From Silene noctiflora (Eukaryota > Streptophyta > Magnoliopsida > Caryophyllales > Caryophyllaceae), in NCBI GenBank assembly GCA_009801015.1, contig VHZZ01001582.1:120073-145060 (forward strand): DNA of 24,988 bases, read 5' to 3'. The notes under the pieces were generated by a model, which saw nothing but the letters and a program-made list of their open reading frames with translations, had not been told where the DNA came from and made no database searches. Position 1 is the stretch's first letter, and the number at the start of each line of letters is the position of its first letter. Shown one piece after another: positions 1 through 11,003 of the stretch. Position numbers and translations under genes: made by a program.

Positions 1-874
1 GTTATATTGGTAGTTAAAATAGAGTTCGGAGTATTTTGAGCAGCACGTCCATAGTTTGGAGTATTCTTATCAATTAATCCTTATTAATATCATTTGTTAA
101 ATTTATTAAGGTTTCTTGATTGTTAATTAGTGAACTTAATTGTTTACTTATTTATCCATGGTCATCAGTCAAGGCGTGGTAGTTTGGGTGGTGAACTTTG
201 GTTACATGGGTGATACGGTGGTTGGGGGTGGGGATGTTTTTGTTATCCTTACTTGTCTGGGATGGAGACGGTGCTTGGAGTATGAGGTGTTTGTTCGGGT
301 GGTCGACAATGTTCGGAGAGGGGGACCGGGAGGGGGTTGTGCGAAATGTATGGTGGTCGGTGGTGGTCGGAGCAGGGGGTTTCAGATAGGGGCGGTGTAA
401 AGGGAGGGAGTGCAGGAGAGGGGGTAGTGCATGAGGGGTTGGTTGTGTGTTTCTCTGGGCGTGGAGGGCGACGATAGTGGTCAGATGATGGTGGTGGGAT
501 GTTGGCACGTTCTTGTTCTCTTGATTTTTTTTAATAAAACATATTTAGGTTGTTCTTATATAAATAATAAGTAGATTTTGTTGAGTTGGTGAACGGAGTA
601 GGCAGTAGACTTAGTGGTGAAAGGAAGATGAGGGAGAAGAGGAAAAAAAATCAATTGGGTGAGGGAATAAAAAAAATGTCAAGAGTAATATTATAAAAGG
701 CGTGTGTAAAGGAGTAAAATCTATATGTGAAAAAATATGACCCATATTTATTAGTGGGTCATGTGCTTGCGTTAATGAGTATATGAGCCATGAAATATGA
801 GTCCGACCCACTTTCGCTTGCATTTGCACGGTCTTTCACTTTTTTTGGTTGGACTTGGATAAATCTAAAACAAA
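1..874. other. Intergenic DNA with a strand-biased G-rich tract
   Basis: No gene is supported here. Positions about 170-500 are unusually G-rich on the plus strand, with many runs of three to five G and repeated GGTGG/GGTCGG words (for example 353-372). The rest is AT-rich. Overlapping open frames on both strands in the G-rich tract have low-complexity composition (His/Pro/Thr-rich on the minus strand, Gly/Val-rich on the plus strand) and no recognisable domain, so they are read as composition effects. A short foldback, TGACCCA with TGGGTCA, lies at about 738-761. The tract could form G-quadruplexes on the plus strand, but that is inference. Confidence 0.5.
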
Positions 875-1517
875 TCTCCCTATATACTAAGAGAATAAAA
901 ACTATGAAATGTTTTCTCTCCAAAAGTGTACTTACTTAAATAAGGAGACAAATAAATTTTTCTTTCATTAAACCATTATCTTTAATTAAACTATAATCTT
1001 TTCATTAAACTATAGAATATAATCTTTTTAATTGAAATAAAATATGGTTTGATAATTAGAAAATAAAATCATTAAAATACACATTTCATGACATTACCCA
1101 ATTATTTCGATTTGTTTTGCCGGTCGGTTTTTTGTTCTTAAATTAAAATCCAATGAGGTGAAGAGAAATTAATGAGATGTCAATTTATTTTGGATAAAAA
1201 CTCAATTAACGGCTATTATGATTAGAGCCACCTATCTTATCTGATTTTAGTAATAACGTCATCAGTTAACGTTGATGTTGTAAGTGGATGCACTAATATA
1301 ATACTATAATAATGTTGACAAAATATTTTGAGTAAACATAATCTTATTCGGGTTAAAACTATTTAAGTTTATCTTCTCCAATTCTTAATATGAAAATTAT
1401 CAATAGTTATTTTATTATTAAATTTCTAATGGTGTTAAATAAAAAAAACAATTTAATTGTTATAATCTCTAATACCCTCATCTGAAAAATCATACATTTG
1501 TACGGGAACTACACTAG
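875..1517 (+). mobile_element. Non-autonomous Helitron, copy 1
   Basis: A 643-bp AT-rich element without coding capacity. It starts with TCTCCCTATATACTAAGAG directly after an A at 874. It ends in CTAG followed by T at 1518, so it sits between A and T as Helitrons do. About 11 bases before the end is a small hairpin around CATACATTTGTACG, with one mismatch that looks like a decayed CpG. The first 50 or so bases match the second copy at 17510 (shared TATATACTAA-AGAATA and CTCCAAAA), so both belong to one family. There are no terminal inverted repeats and no target duplication, as expected for rolling-circle transposons. It depends on a helicase encoded elsewhere. Confidence 0.72.
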
Positions 1518-1819
1518 TTATGACATTACTTGGAATCGTTTGACAAATTTAATGAACTTCCCAAATTACCCTCCCGGTCCAAATATTCCAATTAATCTAT
1601 CGACAAATAATTTAATTGACAATCATAACTAACAAGATCGAATAACTAACAGCTTAATCGAATCAACGAGTTACTAATCAAAACTACGTTAAATTTATCG
1701 AATTAGGATAAATAAATACAAAAACTGACAATCAGCTAACAGCCCGACAACGTCTGATTAGTAATTTGTGCTGGCTCCAATCAAATCGCAAAAAGAAAAA
1801 CAATCAATCAAATAATCAA

Positions 1820-2100
1820 TACGCGCCTTGAATGAAACAGAAATGGTGGACATGGGAAAACCAAGAAACTACGTCTTGAATGAAGCAGATAACGCCCCAA
1901 ACCCAGGCCTCACGTCAGACCCTAGACATGAATATGGAACCACCATATCTCGGCCTAGGCTAAGACGTGGGTGATCCACGACTCAACTTAGGAGGGGACG
2001 TGGTGGCTGCATGTCTGTGCCTAGGATTGGACGTGGAGCCACCACGTCCAATCCTAGGCACAGACATGGTGGTTCCACGTCCGTCGCCGACCACCTCCAA
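1820..2100. repeat. GC-rich block of degenerate CCTAGG/GACGTGG repeats
   Basis: This block is clearly richer in G+C than the flanking AT-rich DNA. It contains three imperfect direct copies of a unit of the form CCTAGG-n-GACGTGG (near 1961, 1989 and 2020), then an inverted copy. Words such as CCACGT, ACGTGG and GACATG recur on both strands. No coding frame is convincing. It may be the remnant of a small satellite or of a foldback element. The family is not recognised. Confidence 0.5.
2010..2068. repeat. Perfect 27-bp inverted repeat with 5-base loop
   Basis: The left arm is 2010-2036 and the right arm 2042-2068. They are exact reverse complements, separated by five bases (2037-2041). The arms begin CATGTCTGTGCCTAGG and include GACGTGG at the loop side. 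Pairing stops abruptly outside the arms. Either strand could form a very stable hairpin, and the DNA could extrude a cruciform. The function is unknown; it could be the core of a foldback element, a source of small RNAs, or a recombination scar. Confidence 0.85.
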
Positions 2101-2591
2101 AAACTATTGATGATTCAAATTAAGGTTTGCTATTTGGCTGGAAAATGAAGCGATTTCGAGGTGTATGTGGGTTTTGATTGGGTTGCTAATGGTGGCAAGA
2201 ACTTTGGATCGAATTTTGACGAGCGATATATCTCCGCTACTAAGAGGGCTAATTTTCTACAAATTTAGTGGCTTGCTTGGTGAATTTTTACTCTTTACGT
2301 TTTTCATTAATCTTTGTTTGGCTCAACTACAAGATGATTTCAATTAAGGTTTCGCTTGCTTGGGTTGAATTTTCTTTGCTGCCTTTACATTCCAATCTAG
2401 TTAATTATTTTGGGTAACTTTTAAAGTTTAACCGAACGATATTTAGTGGCACCTTTTCTAAGAGGGTCTTAAACTGACCAAAATAAGAAAGAATTGTAAT
2501 TACGTAGAAGTATTTTGACAATTTGTTATTCGTTATGGCATTTTGAAGTATGATGAAAGATTAAAAATCTCATCCCGATATGGAAATGTGT

Positions 2592-2759
2592 GCCAGCCCG
2601 TGCAGTAATGCAACACATGGGCGACACGTGAAGTCCCAGCACCAAGCTACTGTGATGAACCTTGCCCTTAAAAAATAATTGTAATATCATTTGAGCCGAT
2701 GGCCAACTGATCAGAACAAATACTATTCTTGATATTAGTCCGGGGGCTAAGAATAGTAT
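2592..2759 (-). pseudogene. U2 snRNA-related pseudogene
   Basis: The minus strand from 2759 starts ATAC and aligns without gaps over its first 55 bases to the 5' end of plant U2 as I recall it, at roughly three quarters identity (AAGATCAAG-like, GTATYTGTTCT, ATCAGTT). Then come GGCCATCGGC, GATATTA and TTTTTTAAGGG (Sm-site region), and near the end GTTGCATTACTGCACGGGC, like the 3' stem of U2. About 16 bases of the stem-loop IIa region are missing, the branch-site pairing word GTAGTA reads ATAGTA, and total length is about 168 instead of roughly 190-196. A promoter-like USE lies only six bases upstream and no TATA box fits between. I read it as a dead or strongly diverged U2 gene about 200 bases beyond the stop of the membrane-protein gene. 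Confidence 0.7.
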
Positions 2760-2765
2760 TCAGAC

Positions 2766-2776
2766 CGATGTGGGAG
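2766..2776 (-). promoter_or_regulatory. USE-like element next to the U2 pseudogene
   Basis: The minus strand reads CTCCCACATCG, one base off the plant snRNA upstream sequence element RTCCCACATCG. In working genes this element lies about 70 bases before the start. Here it is six bases from the U2-like 5' end, so the TATA region appears to have been deleted. Confidence 0.6.
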
Positions 2777-2961
2777 ATGGTACATTAAGATTACACAGCA
2801 GAACACTTCTTGCTTGATTAGGTCGGTGTAAAATTTTAATCCCAGCAGTTCATTTCTATAGATTTCTATAGAAGCAATAAGATTACTTGAAATTATAATC
2901 TCAAATTTCACACACACACAAAAATACAAAAATTAAATTGTACATTTGTACATTCAAATCC

Positions 2962-5900
2962 TTATTTGGATGCAAAAATGGCTTCCAAATCTTTGTACAA
3001 ACTCTTTGGCCTGGACTTGTAATCATGTGAAGGAGTCTTAGATGATGAACTACCACTCCACTTCCCCCGCCAAAAGCCGCTCCATCTCGGGTTACTACTT
3101 GAAGGATCATTAGTAGTAGTAATTGAAGGATCATTAGTAGTAGTACTTGCACTAGCATCCTTAAAGCTAGCCTTAGCCATTTCTCTCAGTTGTTTTAACC
3201 ATGGTTTATCGGACGTGCTTGAGCTTCTGCTGTTTGAGGTCCTGTAAGTATTAGTTCCTGTTCGATTGAGCCGACTCACATCTCCATTTCCTGGCCCTGC
3301 TTTATCCTCTGGCAACCATTTTTCTAGGTTTTTGACCAGTTTCTCGGGAAAGATGATCAGGATGAACCCAAATAAGGCCGCTTTTAAACCCGTTTGGAAC
3401 GAATTTTTCGAAGTGTCAAGCTTCTTTACTTGCTTGTACAAAGCATACCATTCATTGATGATCAATGCCAGAAAGCCAAAGATAAAGAGGCACAACATGA
3501 ATATTCCAATGATTCTTTCAGCTCGGATGGAGATGGCGAAGTCCTTCTCCAATAGCGCCAGACAAGTGGCGAACAATCCCACTTCACAAGCAATTGATAT
3601 GATCTCAACTAATTGCACTTTTTTCTTGATGAAAGGCTTTTTAAGAAGCAGAAAGAAAAGTTGGAAAGAAGTAATGGATAATAGGATAATGGTGGGACGC
3701 TTAGAAACTGAATTTTCCGAGTGTGAACCAGCTAGGATCCCTAGAAGAAACCTTCTTATGGACTCGAGCAAGGTGTAGTATATTCTCAAGACCCCAAACA
3801 ATCTCTGGATGAAAGGTGCCTCAGCATCTTCAGTCTCATCGTCTGAGGCAATTATTCGGTCTACCGGCATGTGGTTCTCACCTGTGATCATTGAAAGCAT
3901 GTACTTTGGTGGTCCTCTGAGATCTTCAAATAAAGGGCCAAATTTAGCCAAGTAAATGGAGTTTTGTTGGCTTTTCCAAGTCCATTGGCCTCTTTTACCA
4001 GGGCCCAGGGTAACACGGACGAGTTCTTGATACCAGTGGAACTTCCTTCCTACTTGATGAACTTCTTTGTACTGAAGTAGCCTTCCACAAGTGATGCCAA
4101 ATGACAGGAACAAGAGCAAAGCTAACAGCCAAGATGACGCGAAAATTAACAGTAGAACTGCTGTTATAGTCCCTGAGGTTGTTCTACCTGTGATCATGCA
4201 TACAAGGAGCATAATTAAAGGAGTGAAGGGCTTAAAATCAGCACAAAAACTACCATGAAACGGTCTCATATAAGAGGTATTCAAAATCCAGTCTAAAGAT
4301 CTTGAAAACTGTATCAGGCACCGAGGGATTAGAAGGAGCAGAAATGTCAGATGTTCAGGATTACCTTTCATTAAGACAGTTGAAGCTTGACAGATGCACG
4401 GTATAGCAAGAATCAGAAGAAATATCTCAAATCGTGGAAAGATCAGAGCACCATAGCTCTTATGTTTTGCATGACTCTTTCTGAACTTTAGTACTAATAA
4501 AATGAAGATGTGTAACAGAATCAAACTGCCTCCAATTACTGCTAACCAGAACATCCCCCTCCCAAAATTCCTCCATCTGAGACCAATGGATCAAAGAAAA
4601 AAAAATTGCAATTAAGTACTTTATGAACTTTCTAGGTACGGTGGTTATTGCCTAGAATTCAGAGGCATACCTGGTTGAACTTTCAGAATCCATGATATAT
4701 TCAGCTTCAGGGATGAAGTTTTGGCTCTGAAAGCATATATAAAACAACTCTGGCATAAAAATCACTTTAAAGGCCAAACAGAAAAGGCTGAAGGCAACCA
4801 ATATAGTGACAGCAAGATCGCCTATTAACTTCGTAAGAGACCAACCCGTTAGTCCTATAATTAAATGAGTATATAAGGATTTGGGTGGCCTTGCATGTAA
4901 GAACGTCTCACAGAAGACTCACTTTAACAAGATTGCTACTTACCTCAAAGAATGATCGGTATTCCATTGCAGTAAGTGGAGCACCGTAAATGACGCTGGC
5001 CTTATTGGAGTTGCCTTTGTCAAATTGTACAGGTTGGGGTATGGCAAAACTGTTGAGACTGGCTAGGTATATATGTGAGCTCGTAGAGGCATCTGGCATG
5101 AAAAACATGTCATGAGAGTGGTTGTTTTCCCAGGGCAGGCAGAAGTAGGGAATACTCCACTCAATGCCTCTAGTAAATTCATAGTACTCAACTGGCAGTA
5201 TCACAGCCAGCCATCTAGAAAGAGCAAACACCTGAATGTAACATGCGACTCTCTGCATAGTAACAGAAATGCGATCAGTGGCAGAAATGTGAGTTTAACT
5301 TTGACAGCGAAAGATCTATGTATTAGGGGGATAAATGGATAACCCTACATGTATTCTCAATTTTTTGTGAAACTAGAACAAGCAGTAGTATAAGACAGCT
5401 TCCATCTCTTTGGAGGACAGGAATAAAAATGCTTGATCCTTTCTCAAAAATGTAAACTTGAGATTTATTGTGACGTTCCATCATGGAAAATTTTGTATAG
5501 ACAGAAGTCAGCTAACTTAAGTACAGTTGGTGACTGTTTGAGTAGTGCTACTCAAGTACTATGTTCAAAACCTGTAGGCATCAAACTACCTCTGTAGCCT
5601 CCTTACACCAAAAATAAAATAAAAAATACGAGTAAGAAGTACGAGTAAGAAGTACTTCAATATTGAAGTTCTAAGTATTAGAGTGCCATTGGCTGAAATT
5701 GTAGAATTGAACACATGAGATTGCAGATAAAATAAATTACAATTATTTGCAAGTTGGTTTCTTACAAACAAATTTTTGGTTGCATTAGATGTCAAAGCAG
5801 CTGAAGAATGTGGATATGCACCAAAAGCCTGTAGACTGGCTGTGGAAATAGTGAGAAGACCAGCCACTAAGCATGTTGCCACAAAGAATGCCGTCACAAA

Positions 5901-8900
5901 GATGTAAAATACGTTGGATATCATAGGCAAAGAATCTGCAAAATTATTACACATTATAATCATAAATTTATCTTCAGAAACAGAGGAGAAACAATGGTTT
6001 GAATGGACTGCAATGTATTCTCACAATTGGAACAATATCCTTACAGTGCCTCACATGTAAGACATTAGAAGCCAAGTTCAGGTTTCCTGCTACATCTGCA
6101 GTCATGTTTTCAGGAATGCTGACGGACATTATACCCTCAAAGGCTTCAAGCATTGCAACATAAATATTCCTATTTACTTGTTGAAATCTGCAGAAAGTTT
6201 AAGAAACTAAGATTACCTAGTTGTTTGTTTAAAATCAAACTATTACTATTATGCTTTTGGGAGGAAAAATCTACCCTTCTAATTTCCCTCCAGAAACAGA
6301 CAAATGTGTAGAATTGAAACCAAATACAGGCTTGAAGAACTTAATGACCACTGTAATAGTAGTTTCTTTAGTTCTCATTTTAGAGGTAGTGCTTAACATC
6401 ACTGCTGGCCTCTTTGAATCTGAAGATCACAAAAAGAAATTATCAAGGATAATAAACATGTATGGTCCGATACAAATTCTCGTGACAACAAGACATTACC
6501 CCAGTGCCTCAATGGCTCCCGCAAATTATGGGGTAAGGGGGGTTGGTCTCAAAGTTAGATTATCATGAGTCTAATCTGTGTCATAGGGTACTTAATTCTT
6601 GATTTCAGTGTTTAGCGAGTTAATGCATATGAGTGGGACTGTGGGATTTTAGTATGTTTTGATTTGTCTCGCATTATATTCATATGAAACCTTAGTAGAG
6701 TAATTGATAGTCCACTCCCGTTCAAATGGAAGGGGTAAAATAGGTGAACCGGGTGAATGGGTGAACAAGAATTAATGTTTCAGTTTACCGTATAGAAATG
6801 TAGCTGGAGCCACAGGAGAAACAGGAGAGCCCTGCCTGGTAATGACAAAACTCGAATTAAGGCTCAAAGTTACAATGCTGATGCTCGGCAAATTTTCAAT
6901 CTGCAAAAAATAAATCAACAACAAAATAACATACAGTTAGTGAGAAAGAGAAGCTCGAATAGAATATTTCATGCAAAAAGCACAACACAGTTGAATTCTA
7001 ACCACCACTAACCATATATCCAAATCTTCTGTTGGCAAAACTACTGGCATTGATAGGGCGAAGGGACCCATCATTTATGAAGATAGACTTCATGATTTCA
7101 GTAGATGTGTTTTGAACAGGTTCAGTAAAGTAAAAAAAGACCTTGAGAGTTTCGGGACTATTAGTGGCTAGCACAGTCCTAGAGTCGCCATTGACCTTAA
7201 GGAGCTTCTCAGGAACATGTGTTCTTAAACTCACAAAAACTTTTCTTCTATCTGTCATACATTCACAAACAATGCAACGAACTTAAATATATGTGACCGA
7301 ATACAACATAAAAACGCAACCATACATCTGTGCGAACAATACAAATAGATTGTTTTTTTTCTATGTGTAATTAAAATAACGTTTAGAATTGCATTGATGG
7401 CTGCTACTGCACAATAAATAGCTTCCTATTTGTTAGTTGTTTTGCTTTATTCCATCATGATCCAGAATCAAAGAATTATGAATGTTGGGCTTCATCGGAG
7501 ATGGAATTAACAATCTGATCTAATGTTTCTGAAAAACTTAACTTTCAACAGGTTGCATAACGACTTTTCAGAGTAAAACTGTGCTATCAATCTATCATAG
7601 AGAAAGACAATATCAAATGAATTAGTTGGCCTGATGTTCTTACCAAAATGTACAATAACACTTGAATTTTTCGGTCTAATGAACCGATTCCCAGCATTGT
7701 CAGTGCAGAAACCTCTGTCCATTACAAGAATAGCCCTACCATATTGATCATTAGTAGATAACCCTACAGCAACAGAGTACTTGAGGTATGGCTGGATAGT
7801 TTCAAGTGTATCTGGTATAACTTGCCCACCACCATATACAAGAAGCTGCAATATAAAATATAGTCAGGGTGGTGATCTAAACTAGATTAAAGGGGAGTGT
7901 TTGCATTAATTGAAGGCAAAGACAAGACGATGAATCTGAAAAGAATATTAAGAAATATAAGCATCAATATAATGGCATTTTAGCTGGCCACCTACTCACG
8001 TTGCAGGCACTGACTGAAGAACATCCGAAGCCACCTCCACCTGTACAAGGTTCTGTGAATGATATATATACAGTAACATTGGCAGCACTTGTGAAAGATG
8101 TTGAAGTCGTGAGATAGGCCGTAGGATGAATGGTATCTACACAAATGCAGAAGTACTAGCATGAGCAAATAATCCCTTGTCTCTAACAACTCAGATCACT
8201 GTAGTTAAGAGCAACTCTTTTCTGATATTCAGAATTACTGCAGTGGCTCGAAGGCTTTTGCCTATGGTGGGATTAACGGGCTAAGTGAGTCGAACATAGC
8301 AAATCTTACCGCTCATTAAACATCAAGATATTGTTTTTGTATGAGTATGACCCATGGACCATGCAAGTCAGCGTTATGTTTTCATTTACAATAGACCAAA
8401 TTACTCAACGTTCTTTGGCTTTGGAATGCAGTGAAAAAAATTAAATGACTTGGTAAACTCTCTATGATTCTTGTATTGTAAAATAGCAAAGCCAATGCAT
8501 TTTATCATGCAATTTTCATTATGGATGAATCTCAATAAGTTTTAAACACGAGGGTAAAGTTGTGTACATTCAAACCCCTATATCACCACAGTAGCAACCA
8601 CTAAGCCACTCGGTTAATGGCTTTTTGTGCGGTCGAAGCCAGGGTAACTACAAGTCTACGAAGCACAGGAAAGAAAGAAAACTTATTTACCTACAGTCCA
8701 ATTATAGCTAGCACAACCAATTCCCTGAGGTGCACTGGTGCAGACTTTTAAACTATGATACCCATCATGCAAGCCCGACAGTGAGATATTCCTTCCTCCA
8801 CAATCTGAAGAGACTTCATCATCTAGCTGCACAATTGTTCATTGGCAGGTGCAGCAACTTAGTTACCACTTCCTTATTACAAATTGATGATATATTACTC

Positions 8901-9505
8901 TCTTTCGGTTCAGCTATAGACACATAACAGAGCAGGCATGACATGTAGCAAATCACAGTCTGAAAAAGACAGTCTCACGATGAGCCAACGGTGAGCACAT
9001 TGGATAGAAGTGAGAATTTTTAAATTTAGGTTAAGACGGTCTTATAGTGAACCCGAGTTTGCTTGAGATAAAGCATGAATACATTTTAATTGTTAGGTCC
9101 AGATGTTCCACCCTTTGATCACAGTCTCATTGCCATGACACCTTACCTAAAACATGCTCAACAGCAACACCAACTTATAATCATGTAGCTAATAATAGAA
9201 AGAACAGTGGTATATTTAAAAAGTTACCCACATGATGATGTAGACCTAATGAAACCTTATAAAAGACATGTACATGAACAAATACCAACCTTGCAATTGA
9301 AAGTACAATTTGTACAGGTTTTGCTTGTGCTTGCTACCAAAGCTTCAAAAACAAAACCAGCTGATTTTTTATTACTGAACTGAGGTGGTGTCTTCAAGAA
9401 CTTCACAGAAACCTCTTGAGCGTCACATAATAAAGCTTTAAAACACAAAATGCAGAAAATCCACAAATTTAAAGAACATCCCCACTGTATTCTCCTCAAA
9501 CCCAT
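2962..9505 (-). CDS. Plant multi-pass membrane protein with signal peptide and Ig-like domains
   Basis: I reconstruct 13 exons on the minus strand, all with GT-AG borders and consistent phase: 9505-9290, 8826-8691, 8136-8000, 7845-7644, 7251-7013, 6900-6789, 6419-6275, 6187-6045, 5935-5766, 5252-4944, 4726-4671, 4576-4365, 4187-2962. The product is 1100 residues. ATG 9505 is chosen because a TGA lies in frame just upstream. Residues 1-29 look like a signal peptide ending near LLCDA. Residues about 30-440 look extracellular: Cys-rich (CTNCTFNC, GIGCASYNW) with N-glycosylation sites. The part at about 348-443 resembles bacterial Ig-like Big_12 domains (KPVFGFNS, ADVAGNLNLASN). Membrane segments are likely near 444-473, 630-653, 670-689, 702-724, 857-874, 885-905, 918-936 and 962-974. 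An acidic patch (ASDDETEDAE) and a Ser-rich tail ending LYKDLEAIFASK look cytosolic. It belongs to a conserved plant family of unknown function, known to me from memory. The biochemical role is not known. Confidence 0.88.
3101..3148 (-). repeat. Two in-frame 24-bp tandem units in the last exon
   Basis: Units 3101-3124 and 3125-3148 differ at two bases and encode a repeated TTTNDPS octad in the Ser/Thr-rich tail of the membrane protein (residues about 1041-1056). The copies are so similar that the duplication is probably recent. It leaves the reading frame intact and lies in a low-complexity, probably cytosolic region, where length variation is usually tolerated. Confidence 0.8.
4188..4364 (-). 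other. Stop-free 177-nt intron of the membrane-protein gene
   Basis: This stretch lies inside one continuous open frame, but I call it an intron. Its ends read GTAATCC and GATCACAG on the minus strand, it is T-rich, and removing it joins VLMK to GRTTSGT, as in homologues I remember. Its length is exactly 59 codons with no stop, so retention would insert 59 residues, mostly hydrophobic (LTFLLLLIP, PLIMLLVCMIT), between two membrane segments. It therefore behaves like an exitron: spliced and unspliced messages are both translatable. Whether both forms exist cannot be told from DNA. Confidence 0.7.
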
Positions 9506-9663
9506 TTTCAAGAATCAAATGTACAGATCAAAAAAAGTTTAAAACATGTAAAAAGTTAATGAGACATAGTAAAATAATACAGTAATAATGTAAATTGTAG
9601 TGTGAAAAATTTAAGGAATGTATATGGGTATTTGCTTTTGCATGGGGTTAACACTTAACTAGG

Positions 9664-9686
9664 CATATATTGGGTGTGGTGATTGG
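9664..9686 (-). promoter_or_regulatory. Possible core promoter of the membrane-protein gene
   Basis: On the minus strand a CCAAT word (9686-9682) is followed by a TATA-like AATATATG (9671-9664), about 160 bases before the start codon. A transcript start near 9635 would give a leader of about 130 bases. The match is weak, and AT-rich DNA produces such words by chance. Confidence 0.3.
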
Positions 9687-11003
9687 TGAGATAAAAGAGG
9701 AAAAACATGTGGCAGAGAGGTAGTAGAAGATGATAATTTGAATGAAAATTGAAAGTAGAAGAAAATGCAGAAAACAACAAAAAGGGAAGCACAATCTAGA
9801 GATGAACAGTGTGAGTGGTGCAGGTTTCTGATGCTTGGACTGTAAAAAAGCACATGAAAGTTAGTCTCAATCTCAGAATACTAGTAGTAGTGTATGGTGC
9901 ACATCTTAGCTAGATTAGCAAATAAAAACACCAAGTATGTAGTACTAAAAGATCCGAGTTAAAAAAACATGCCGCGTTAAAAACTGGCCCCGTGACTCCT
10001 TTTACACAAAAGAAGTACTCGAATTATATATATGGGTTTGGCACAATTTTAGACGACTAAAAGTGAAATTTAAGTACCGTGAGTTTTAATTCCAAAACCA
10101 ATTAATCCGATGCAACTATTTTTGTGGCCTCTCCTAAGAGAGAGTATCAGTGACAGAAACTAATTTGAATGAGGCTGACAAATGGGGTGTAATCACTGGT
10201 GAACCACAGTTCCTGACACCGAAAATGTAGTTTGTTGGTATTTGAATATGATTGTTCTCTTTCTCTCTCATATAATTCAATTAAGCCACTCTCGTTTAAG
10301 GAAAACTAACATTACATTAACATTAGCAATTAATTAATCTTCCCAACTTGACTTGGGTCACCATCTCAAGCAGTACTCAGAATACGGAGTTTTACGTAGT
10401 TTGGTAAAGTTACTGAAGAGTAATAACACTAATTAACACTCATTACCTGAGTATTAAGATTCATCGGTGTAAAATAAAAAGCGATAATTTGAACAATATT
10501 AATGTGAGGATGCCGTTGCTCACTGTAGGATAAACATGTAAGGTCCACTACATTGATGTTGCACAGAATCAGTGTTTCCAAATTTCAGACTGTCACCAGA
10601 GTGGCATTTTTTACCTAAAGTGGAGAAGAACAGCTTCAATGTAATCAAGCATTCAATTTTCTTACTGGAAACAAAATCTAATTTATTTATTTTGTAAATA
10701 TATAGAGGTAATAGAGGATGCCAGTATTATTGCATGTAACACCAAACAGACAAACAGGTCCACCAGATTTACACAAGGACTCTAATCAAAGAAACATGCA
10801 ACTACAGTATTAAAGTATGTCTGATGAATAAATGAAGTGTTCCCATATTAAAAGGGTTTCATTTTGGCGGCATCGACGTTAGAAATTGCTCAAATGATAG
10901 AATCAGACCGTCTTATAGGGTGAAACAGTCGTTTTTTATATAAAAATGTGCATCTATATTCTATAGAGTGAAAGGCATATCGAACAAGCAATTGGATAGC
11001 AAA

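Larger units (their letters stand above)
1518..2591. other. Intergenic DNA, no gene recognised
   Basis: AT-rich non-coding sequence apart from the GC-rich palindromic block at about 1820-2100, described separately. A 60-codon open frame at 2165-2347 has no recognisable domain and no support as a gene. Two near-identical short words, CTTGAATGAA followed by CAGA, occur at about 1827 and 1873. Confidence 0.5.

Noticed and set aside
140-508. Open frames on both strands of the G-rich tract
   Set aside because: Low-complexity products, no domain, overlapping on both strands; explained by base composition.
2719-2760. 12-bp inverted repeat as a terminator of the membrane-protein gene
   Set aside because: It coincides with the 5' part of the U2-like copy. 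Plant polymerase II genes do not use such hairpin terminators.
3266-3778. 170-codon plus-strand open frame
   Set aside because: Antisense shadow of the last exon of the membrane-protein gene, whose minus-strand frame has conserved character.
6251-6568. 105-codon plus-strand open frame
   Set aside because: It lies over exon 7 of the minus-strand gene, which has proper splice sites and consistent phase.
9509-9511. Start of the membrane protein two codons earlier, at 9511
   Set aside because: The codon there is TTG, not ATG. The first ATG after the in-frame TGA is at 9505-9503, followed by a good signal peptide.
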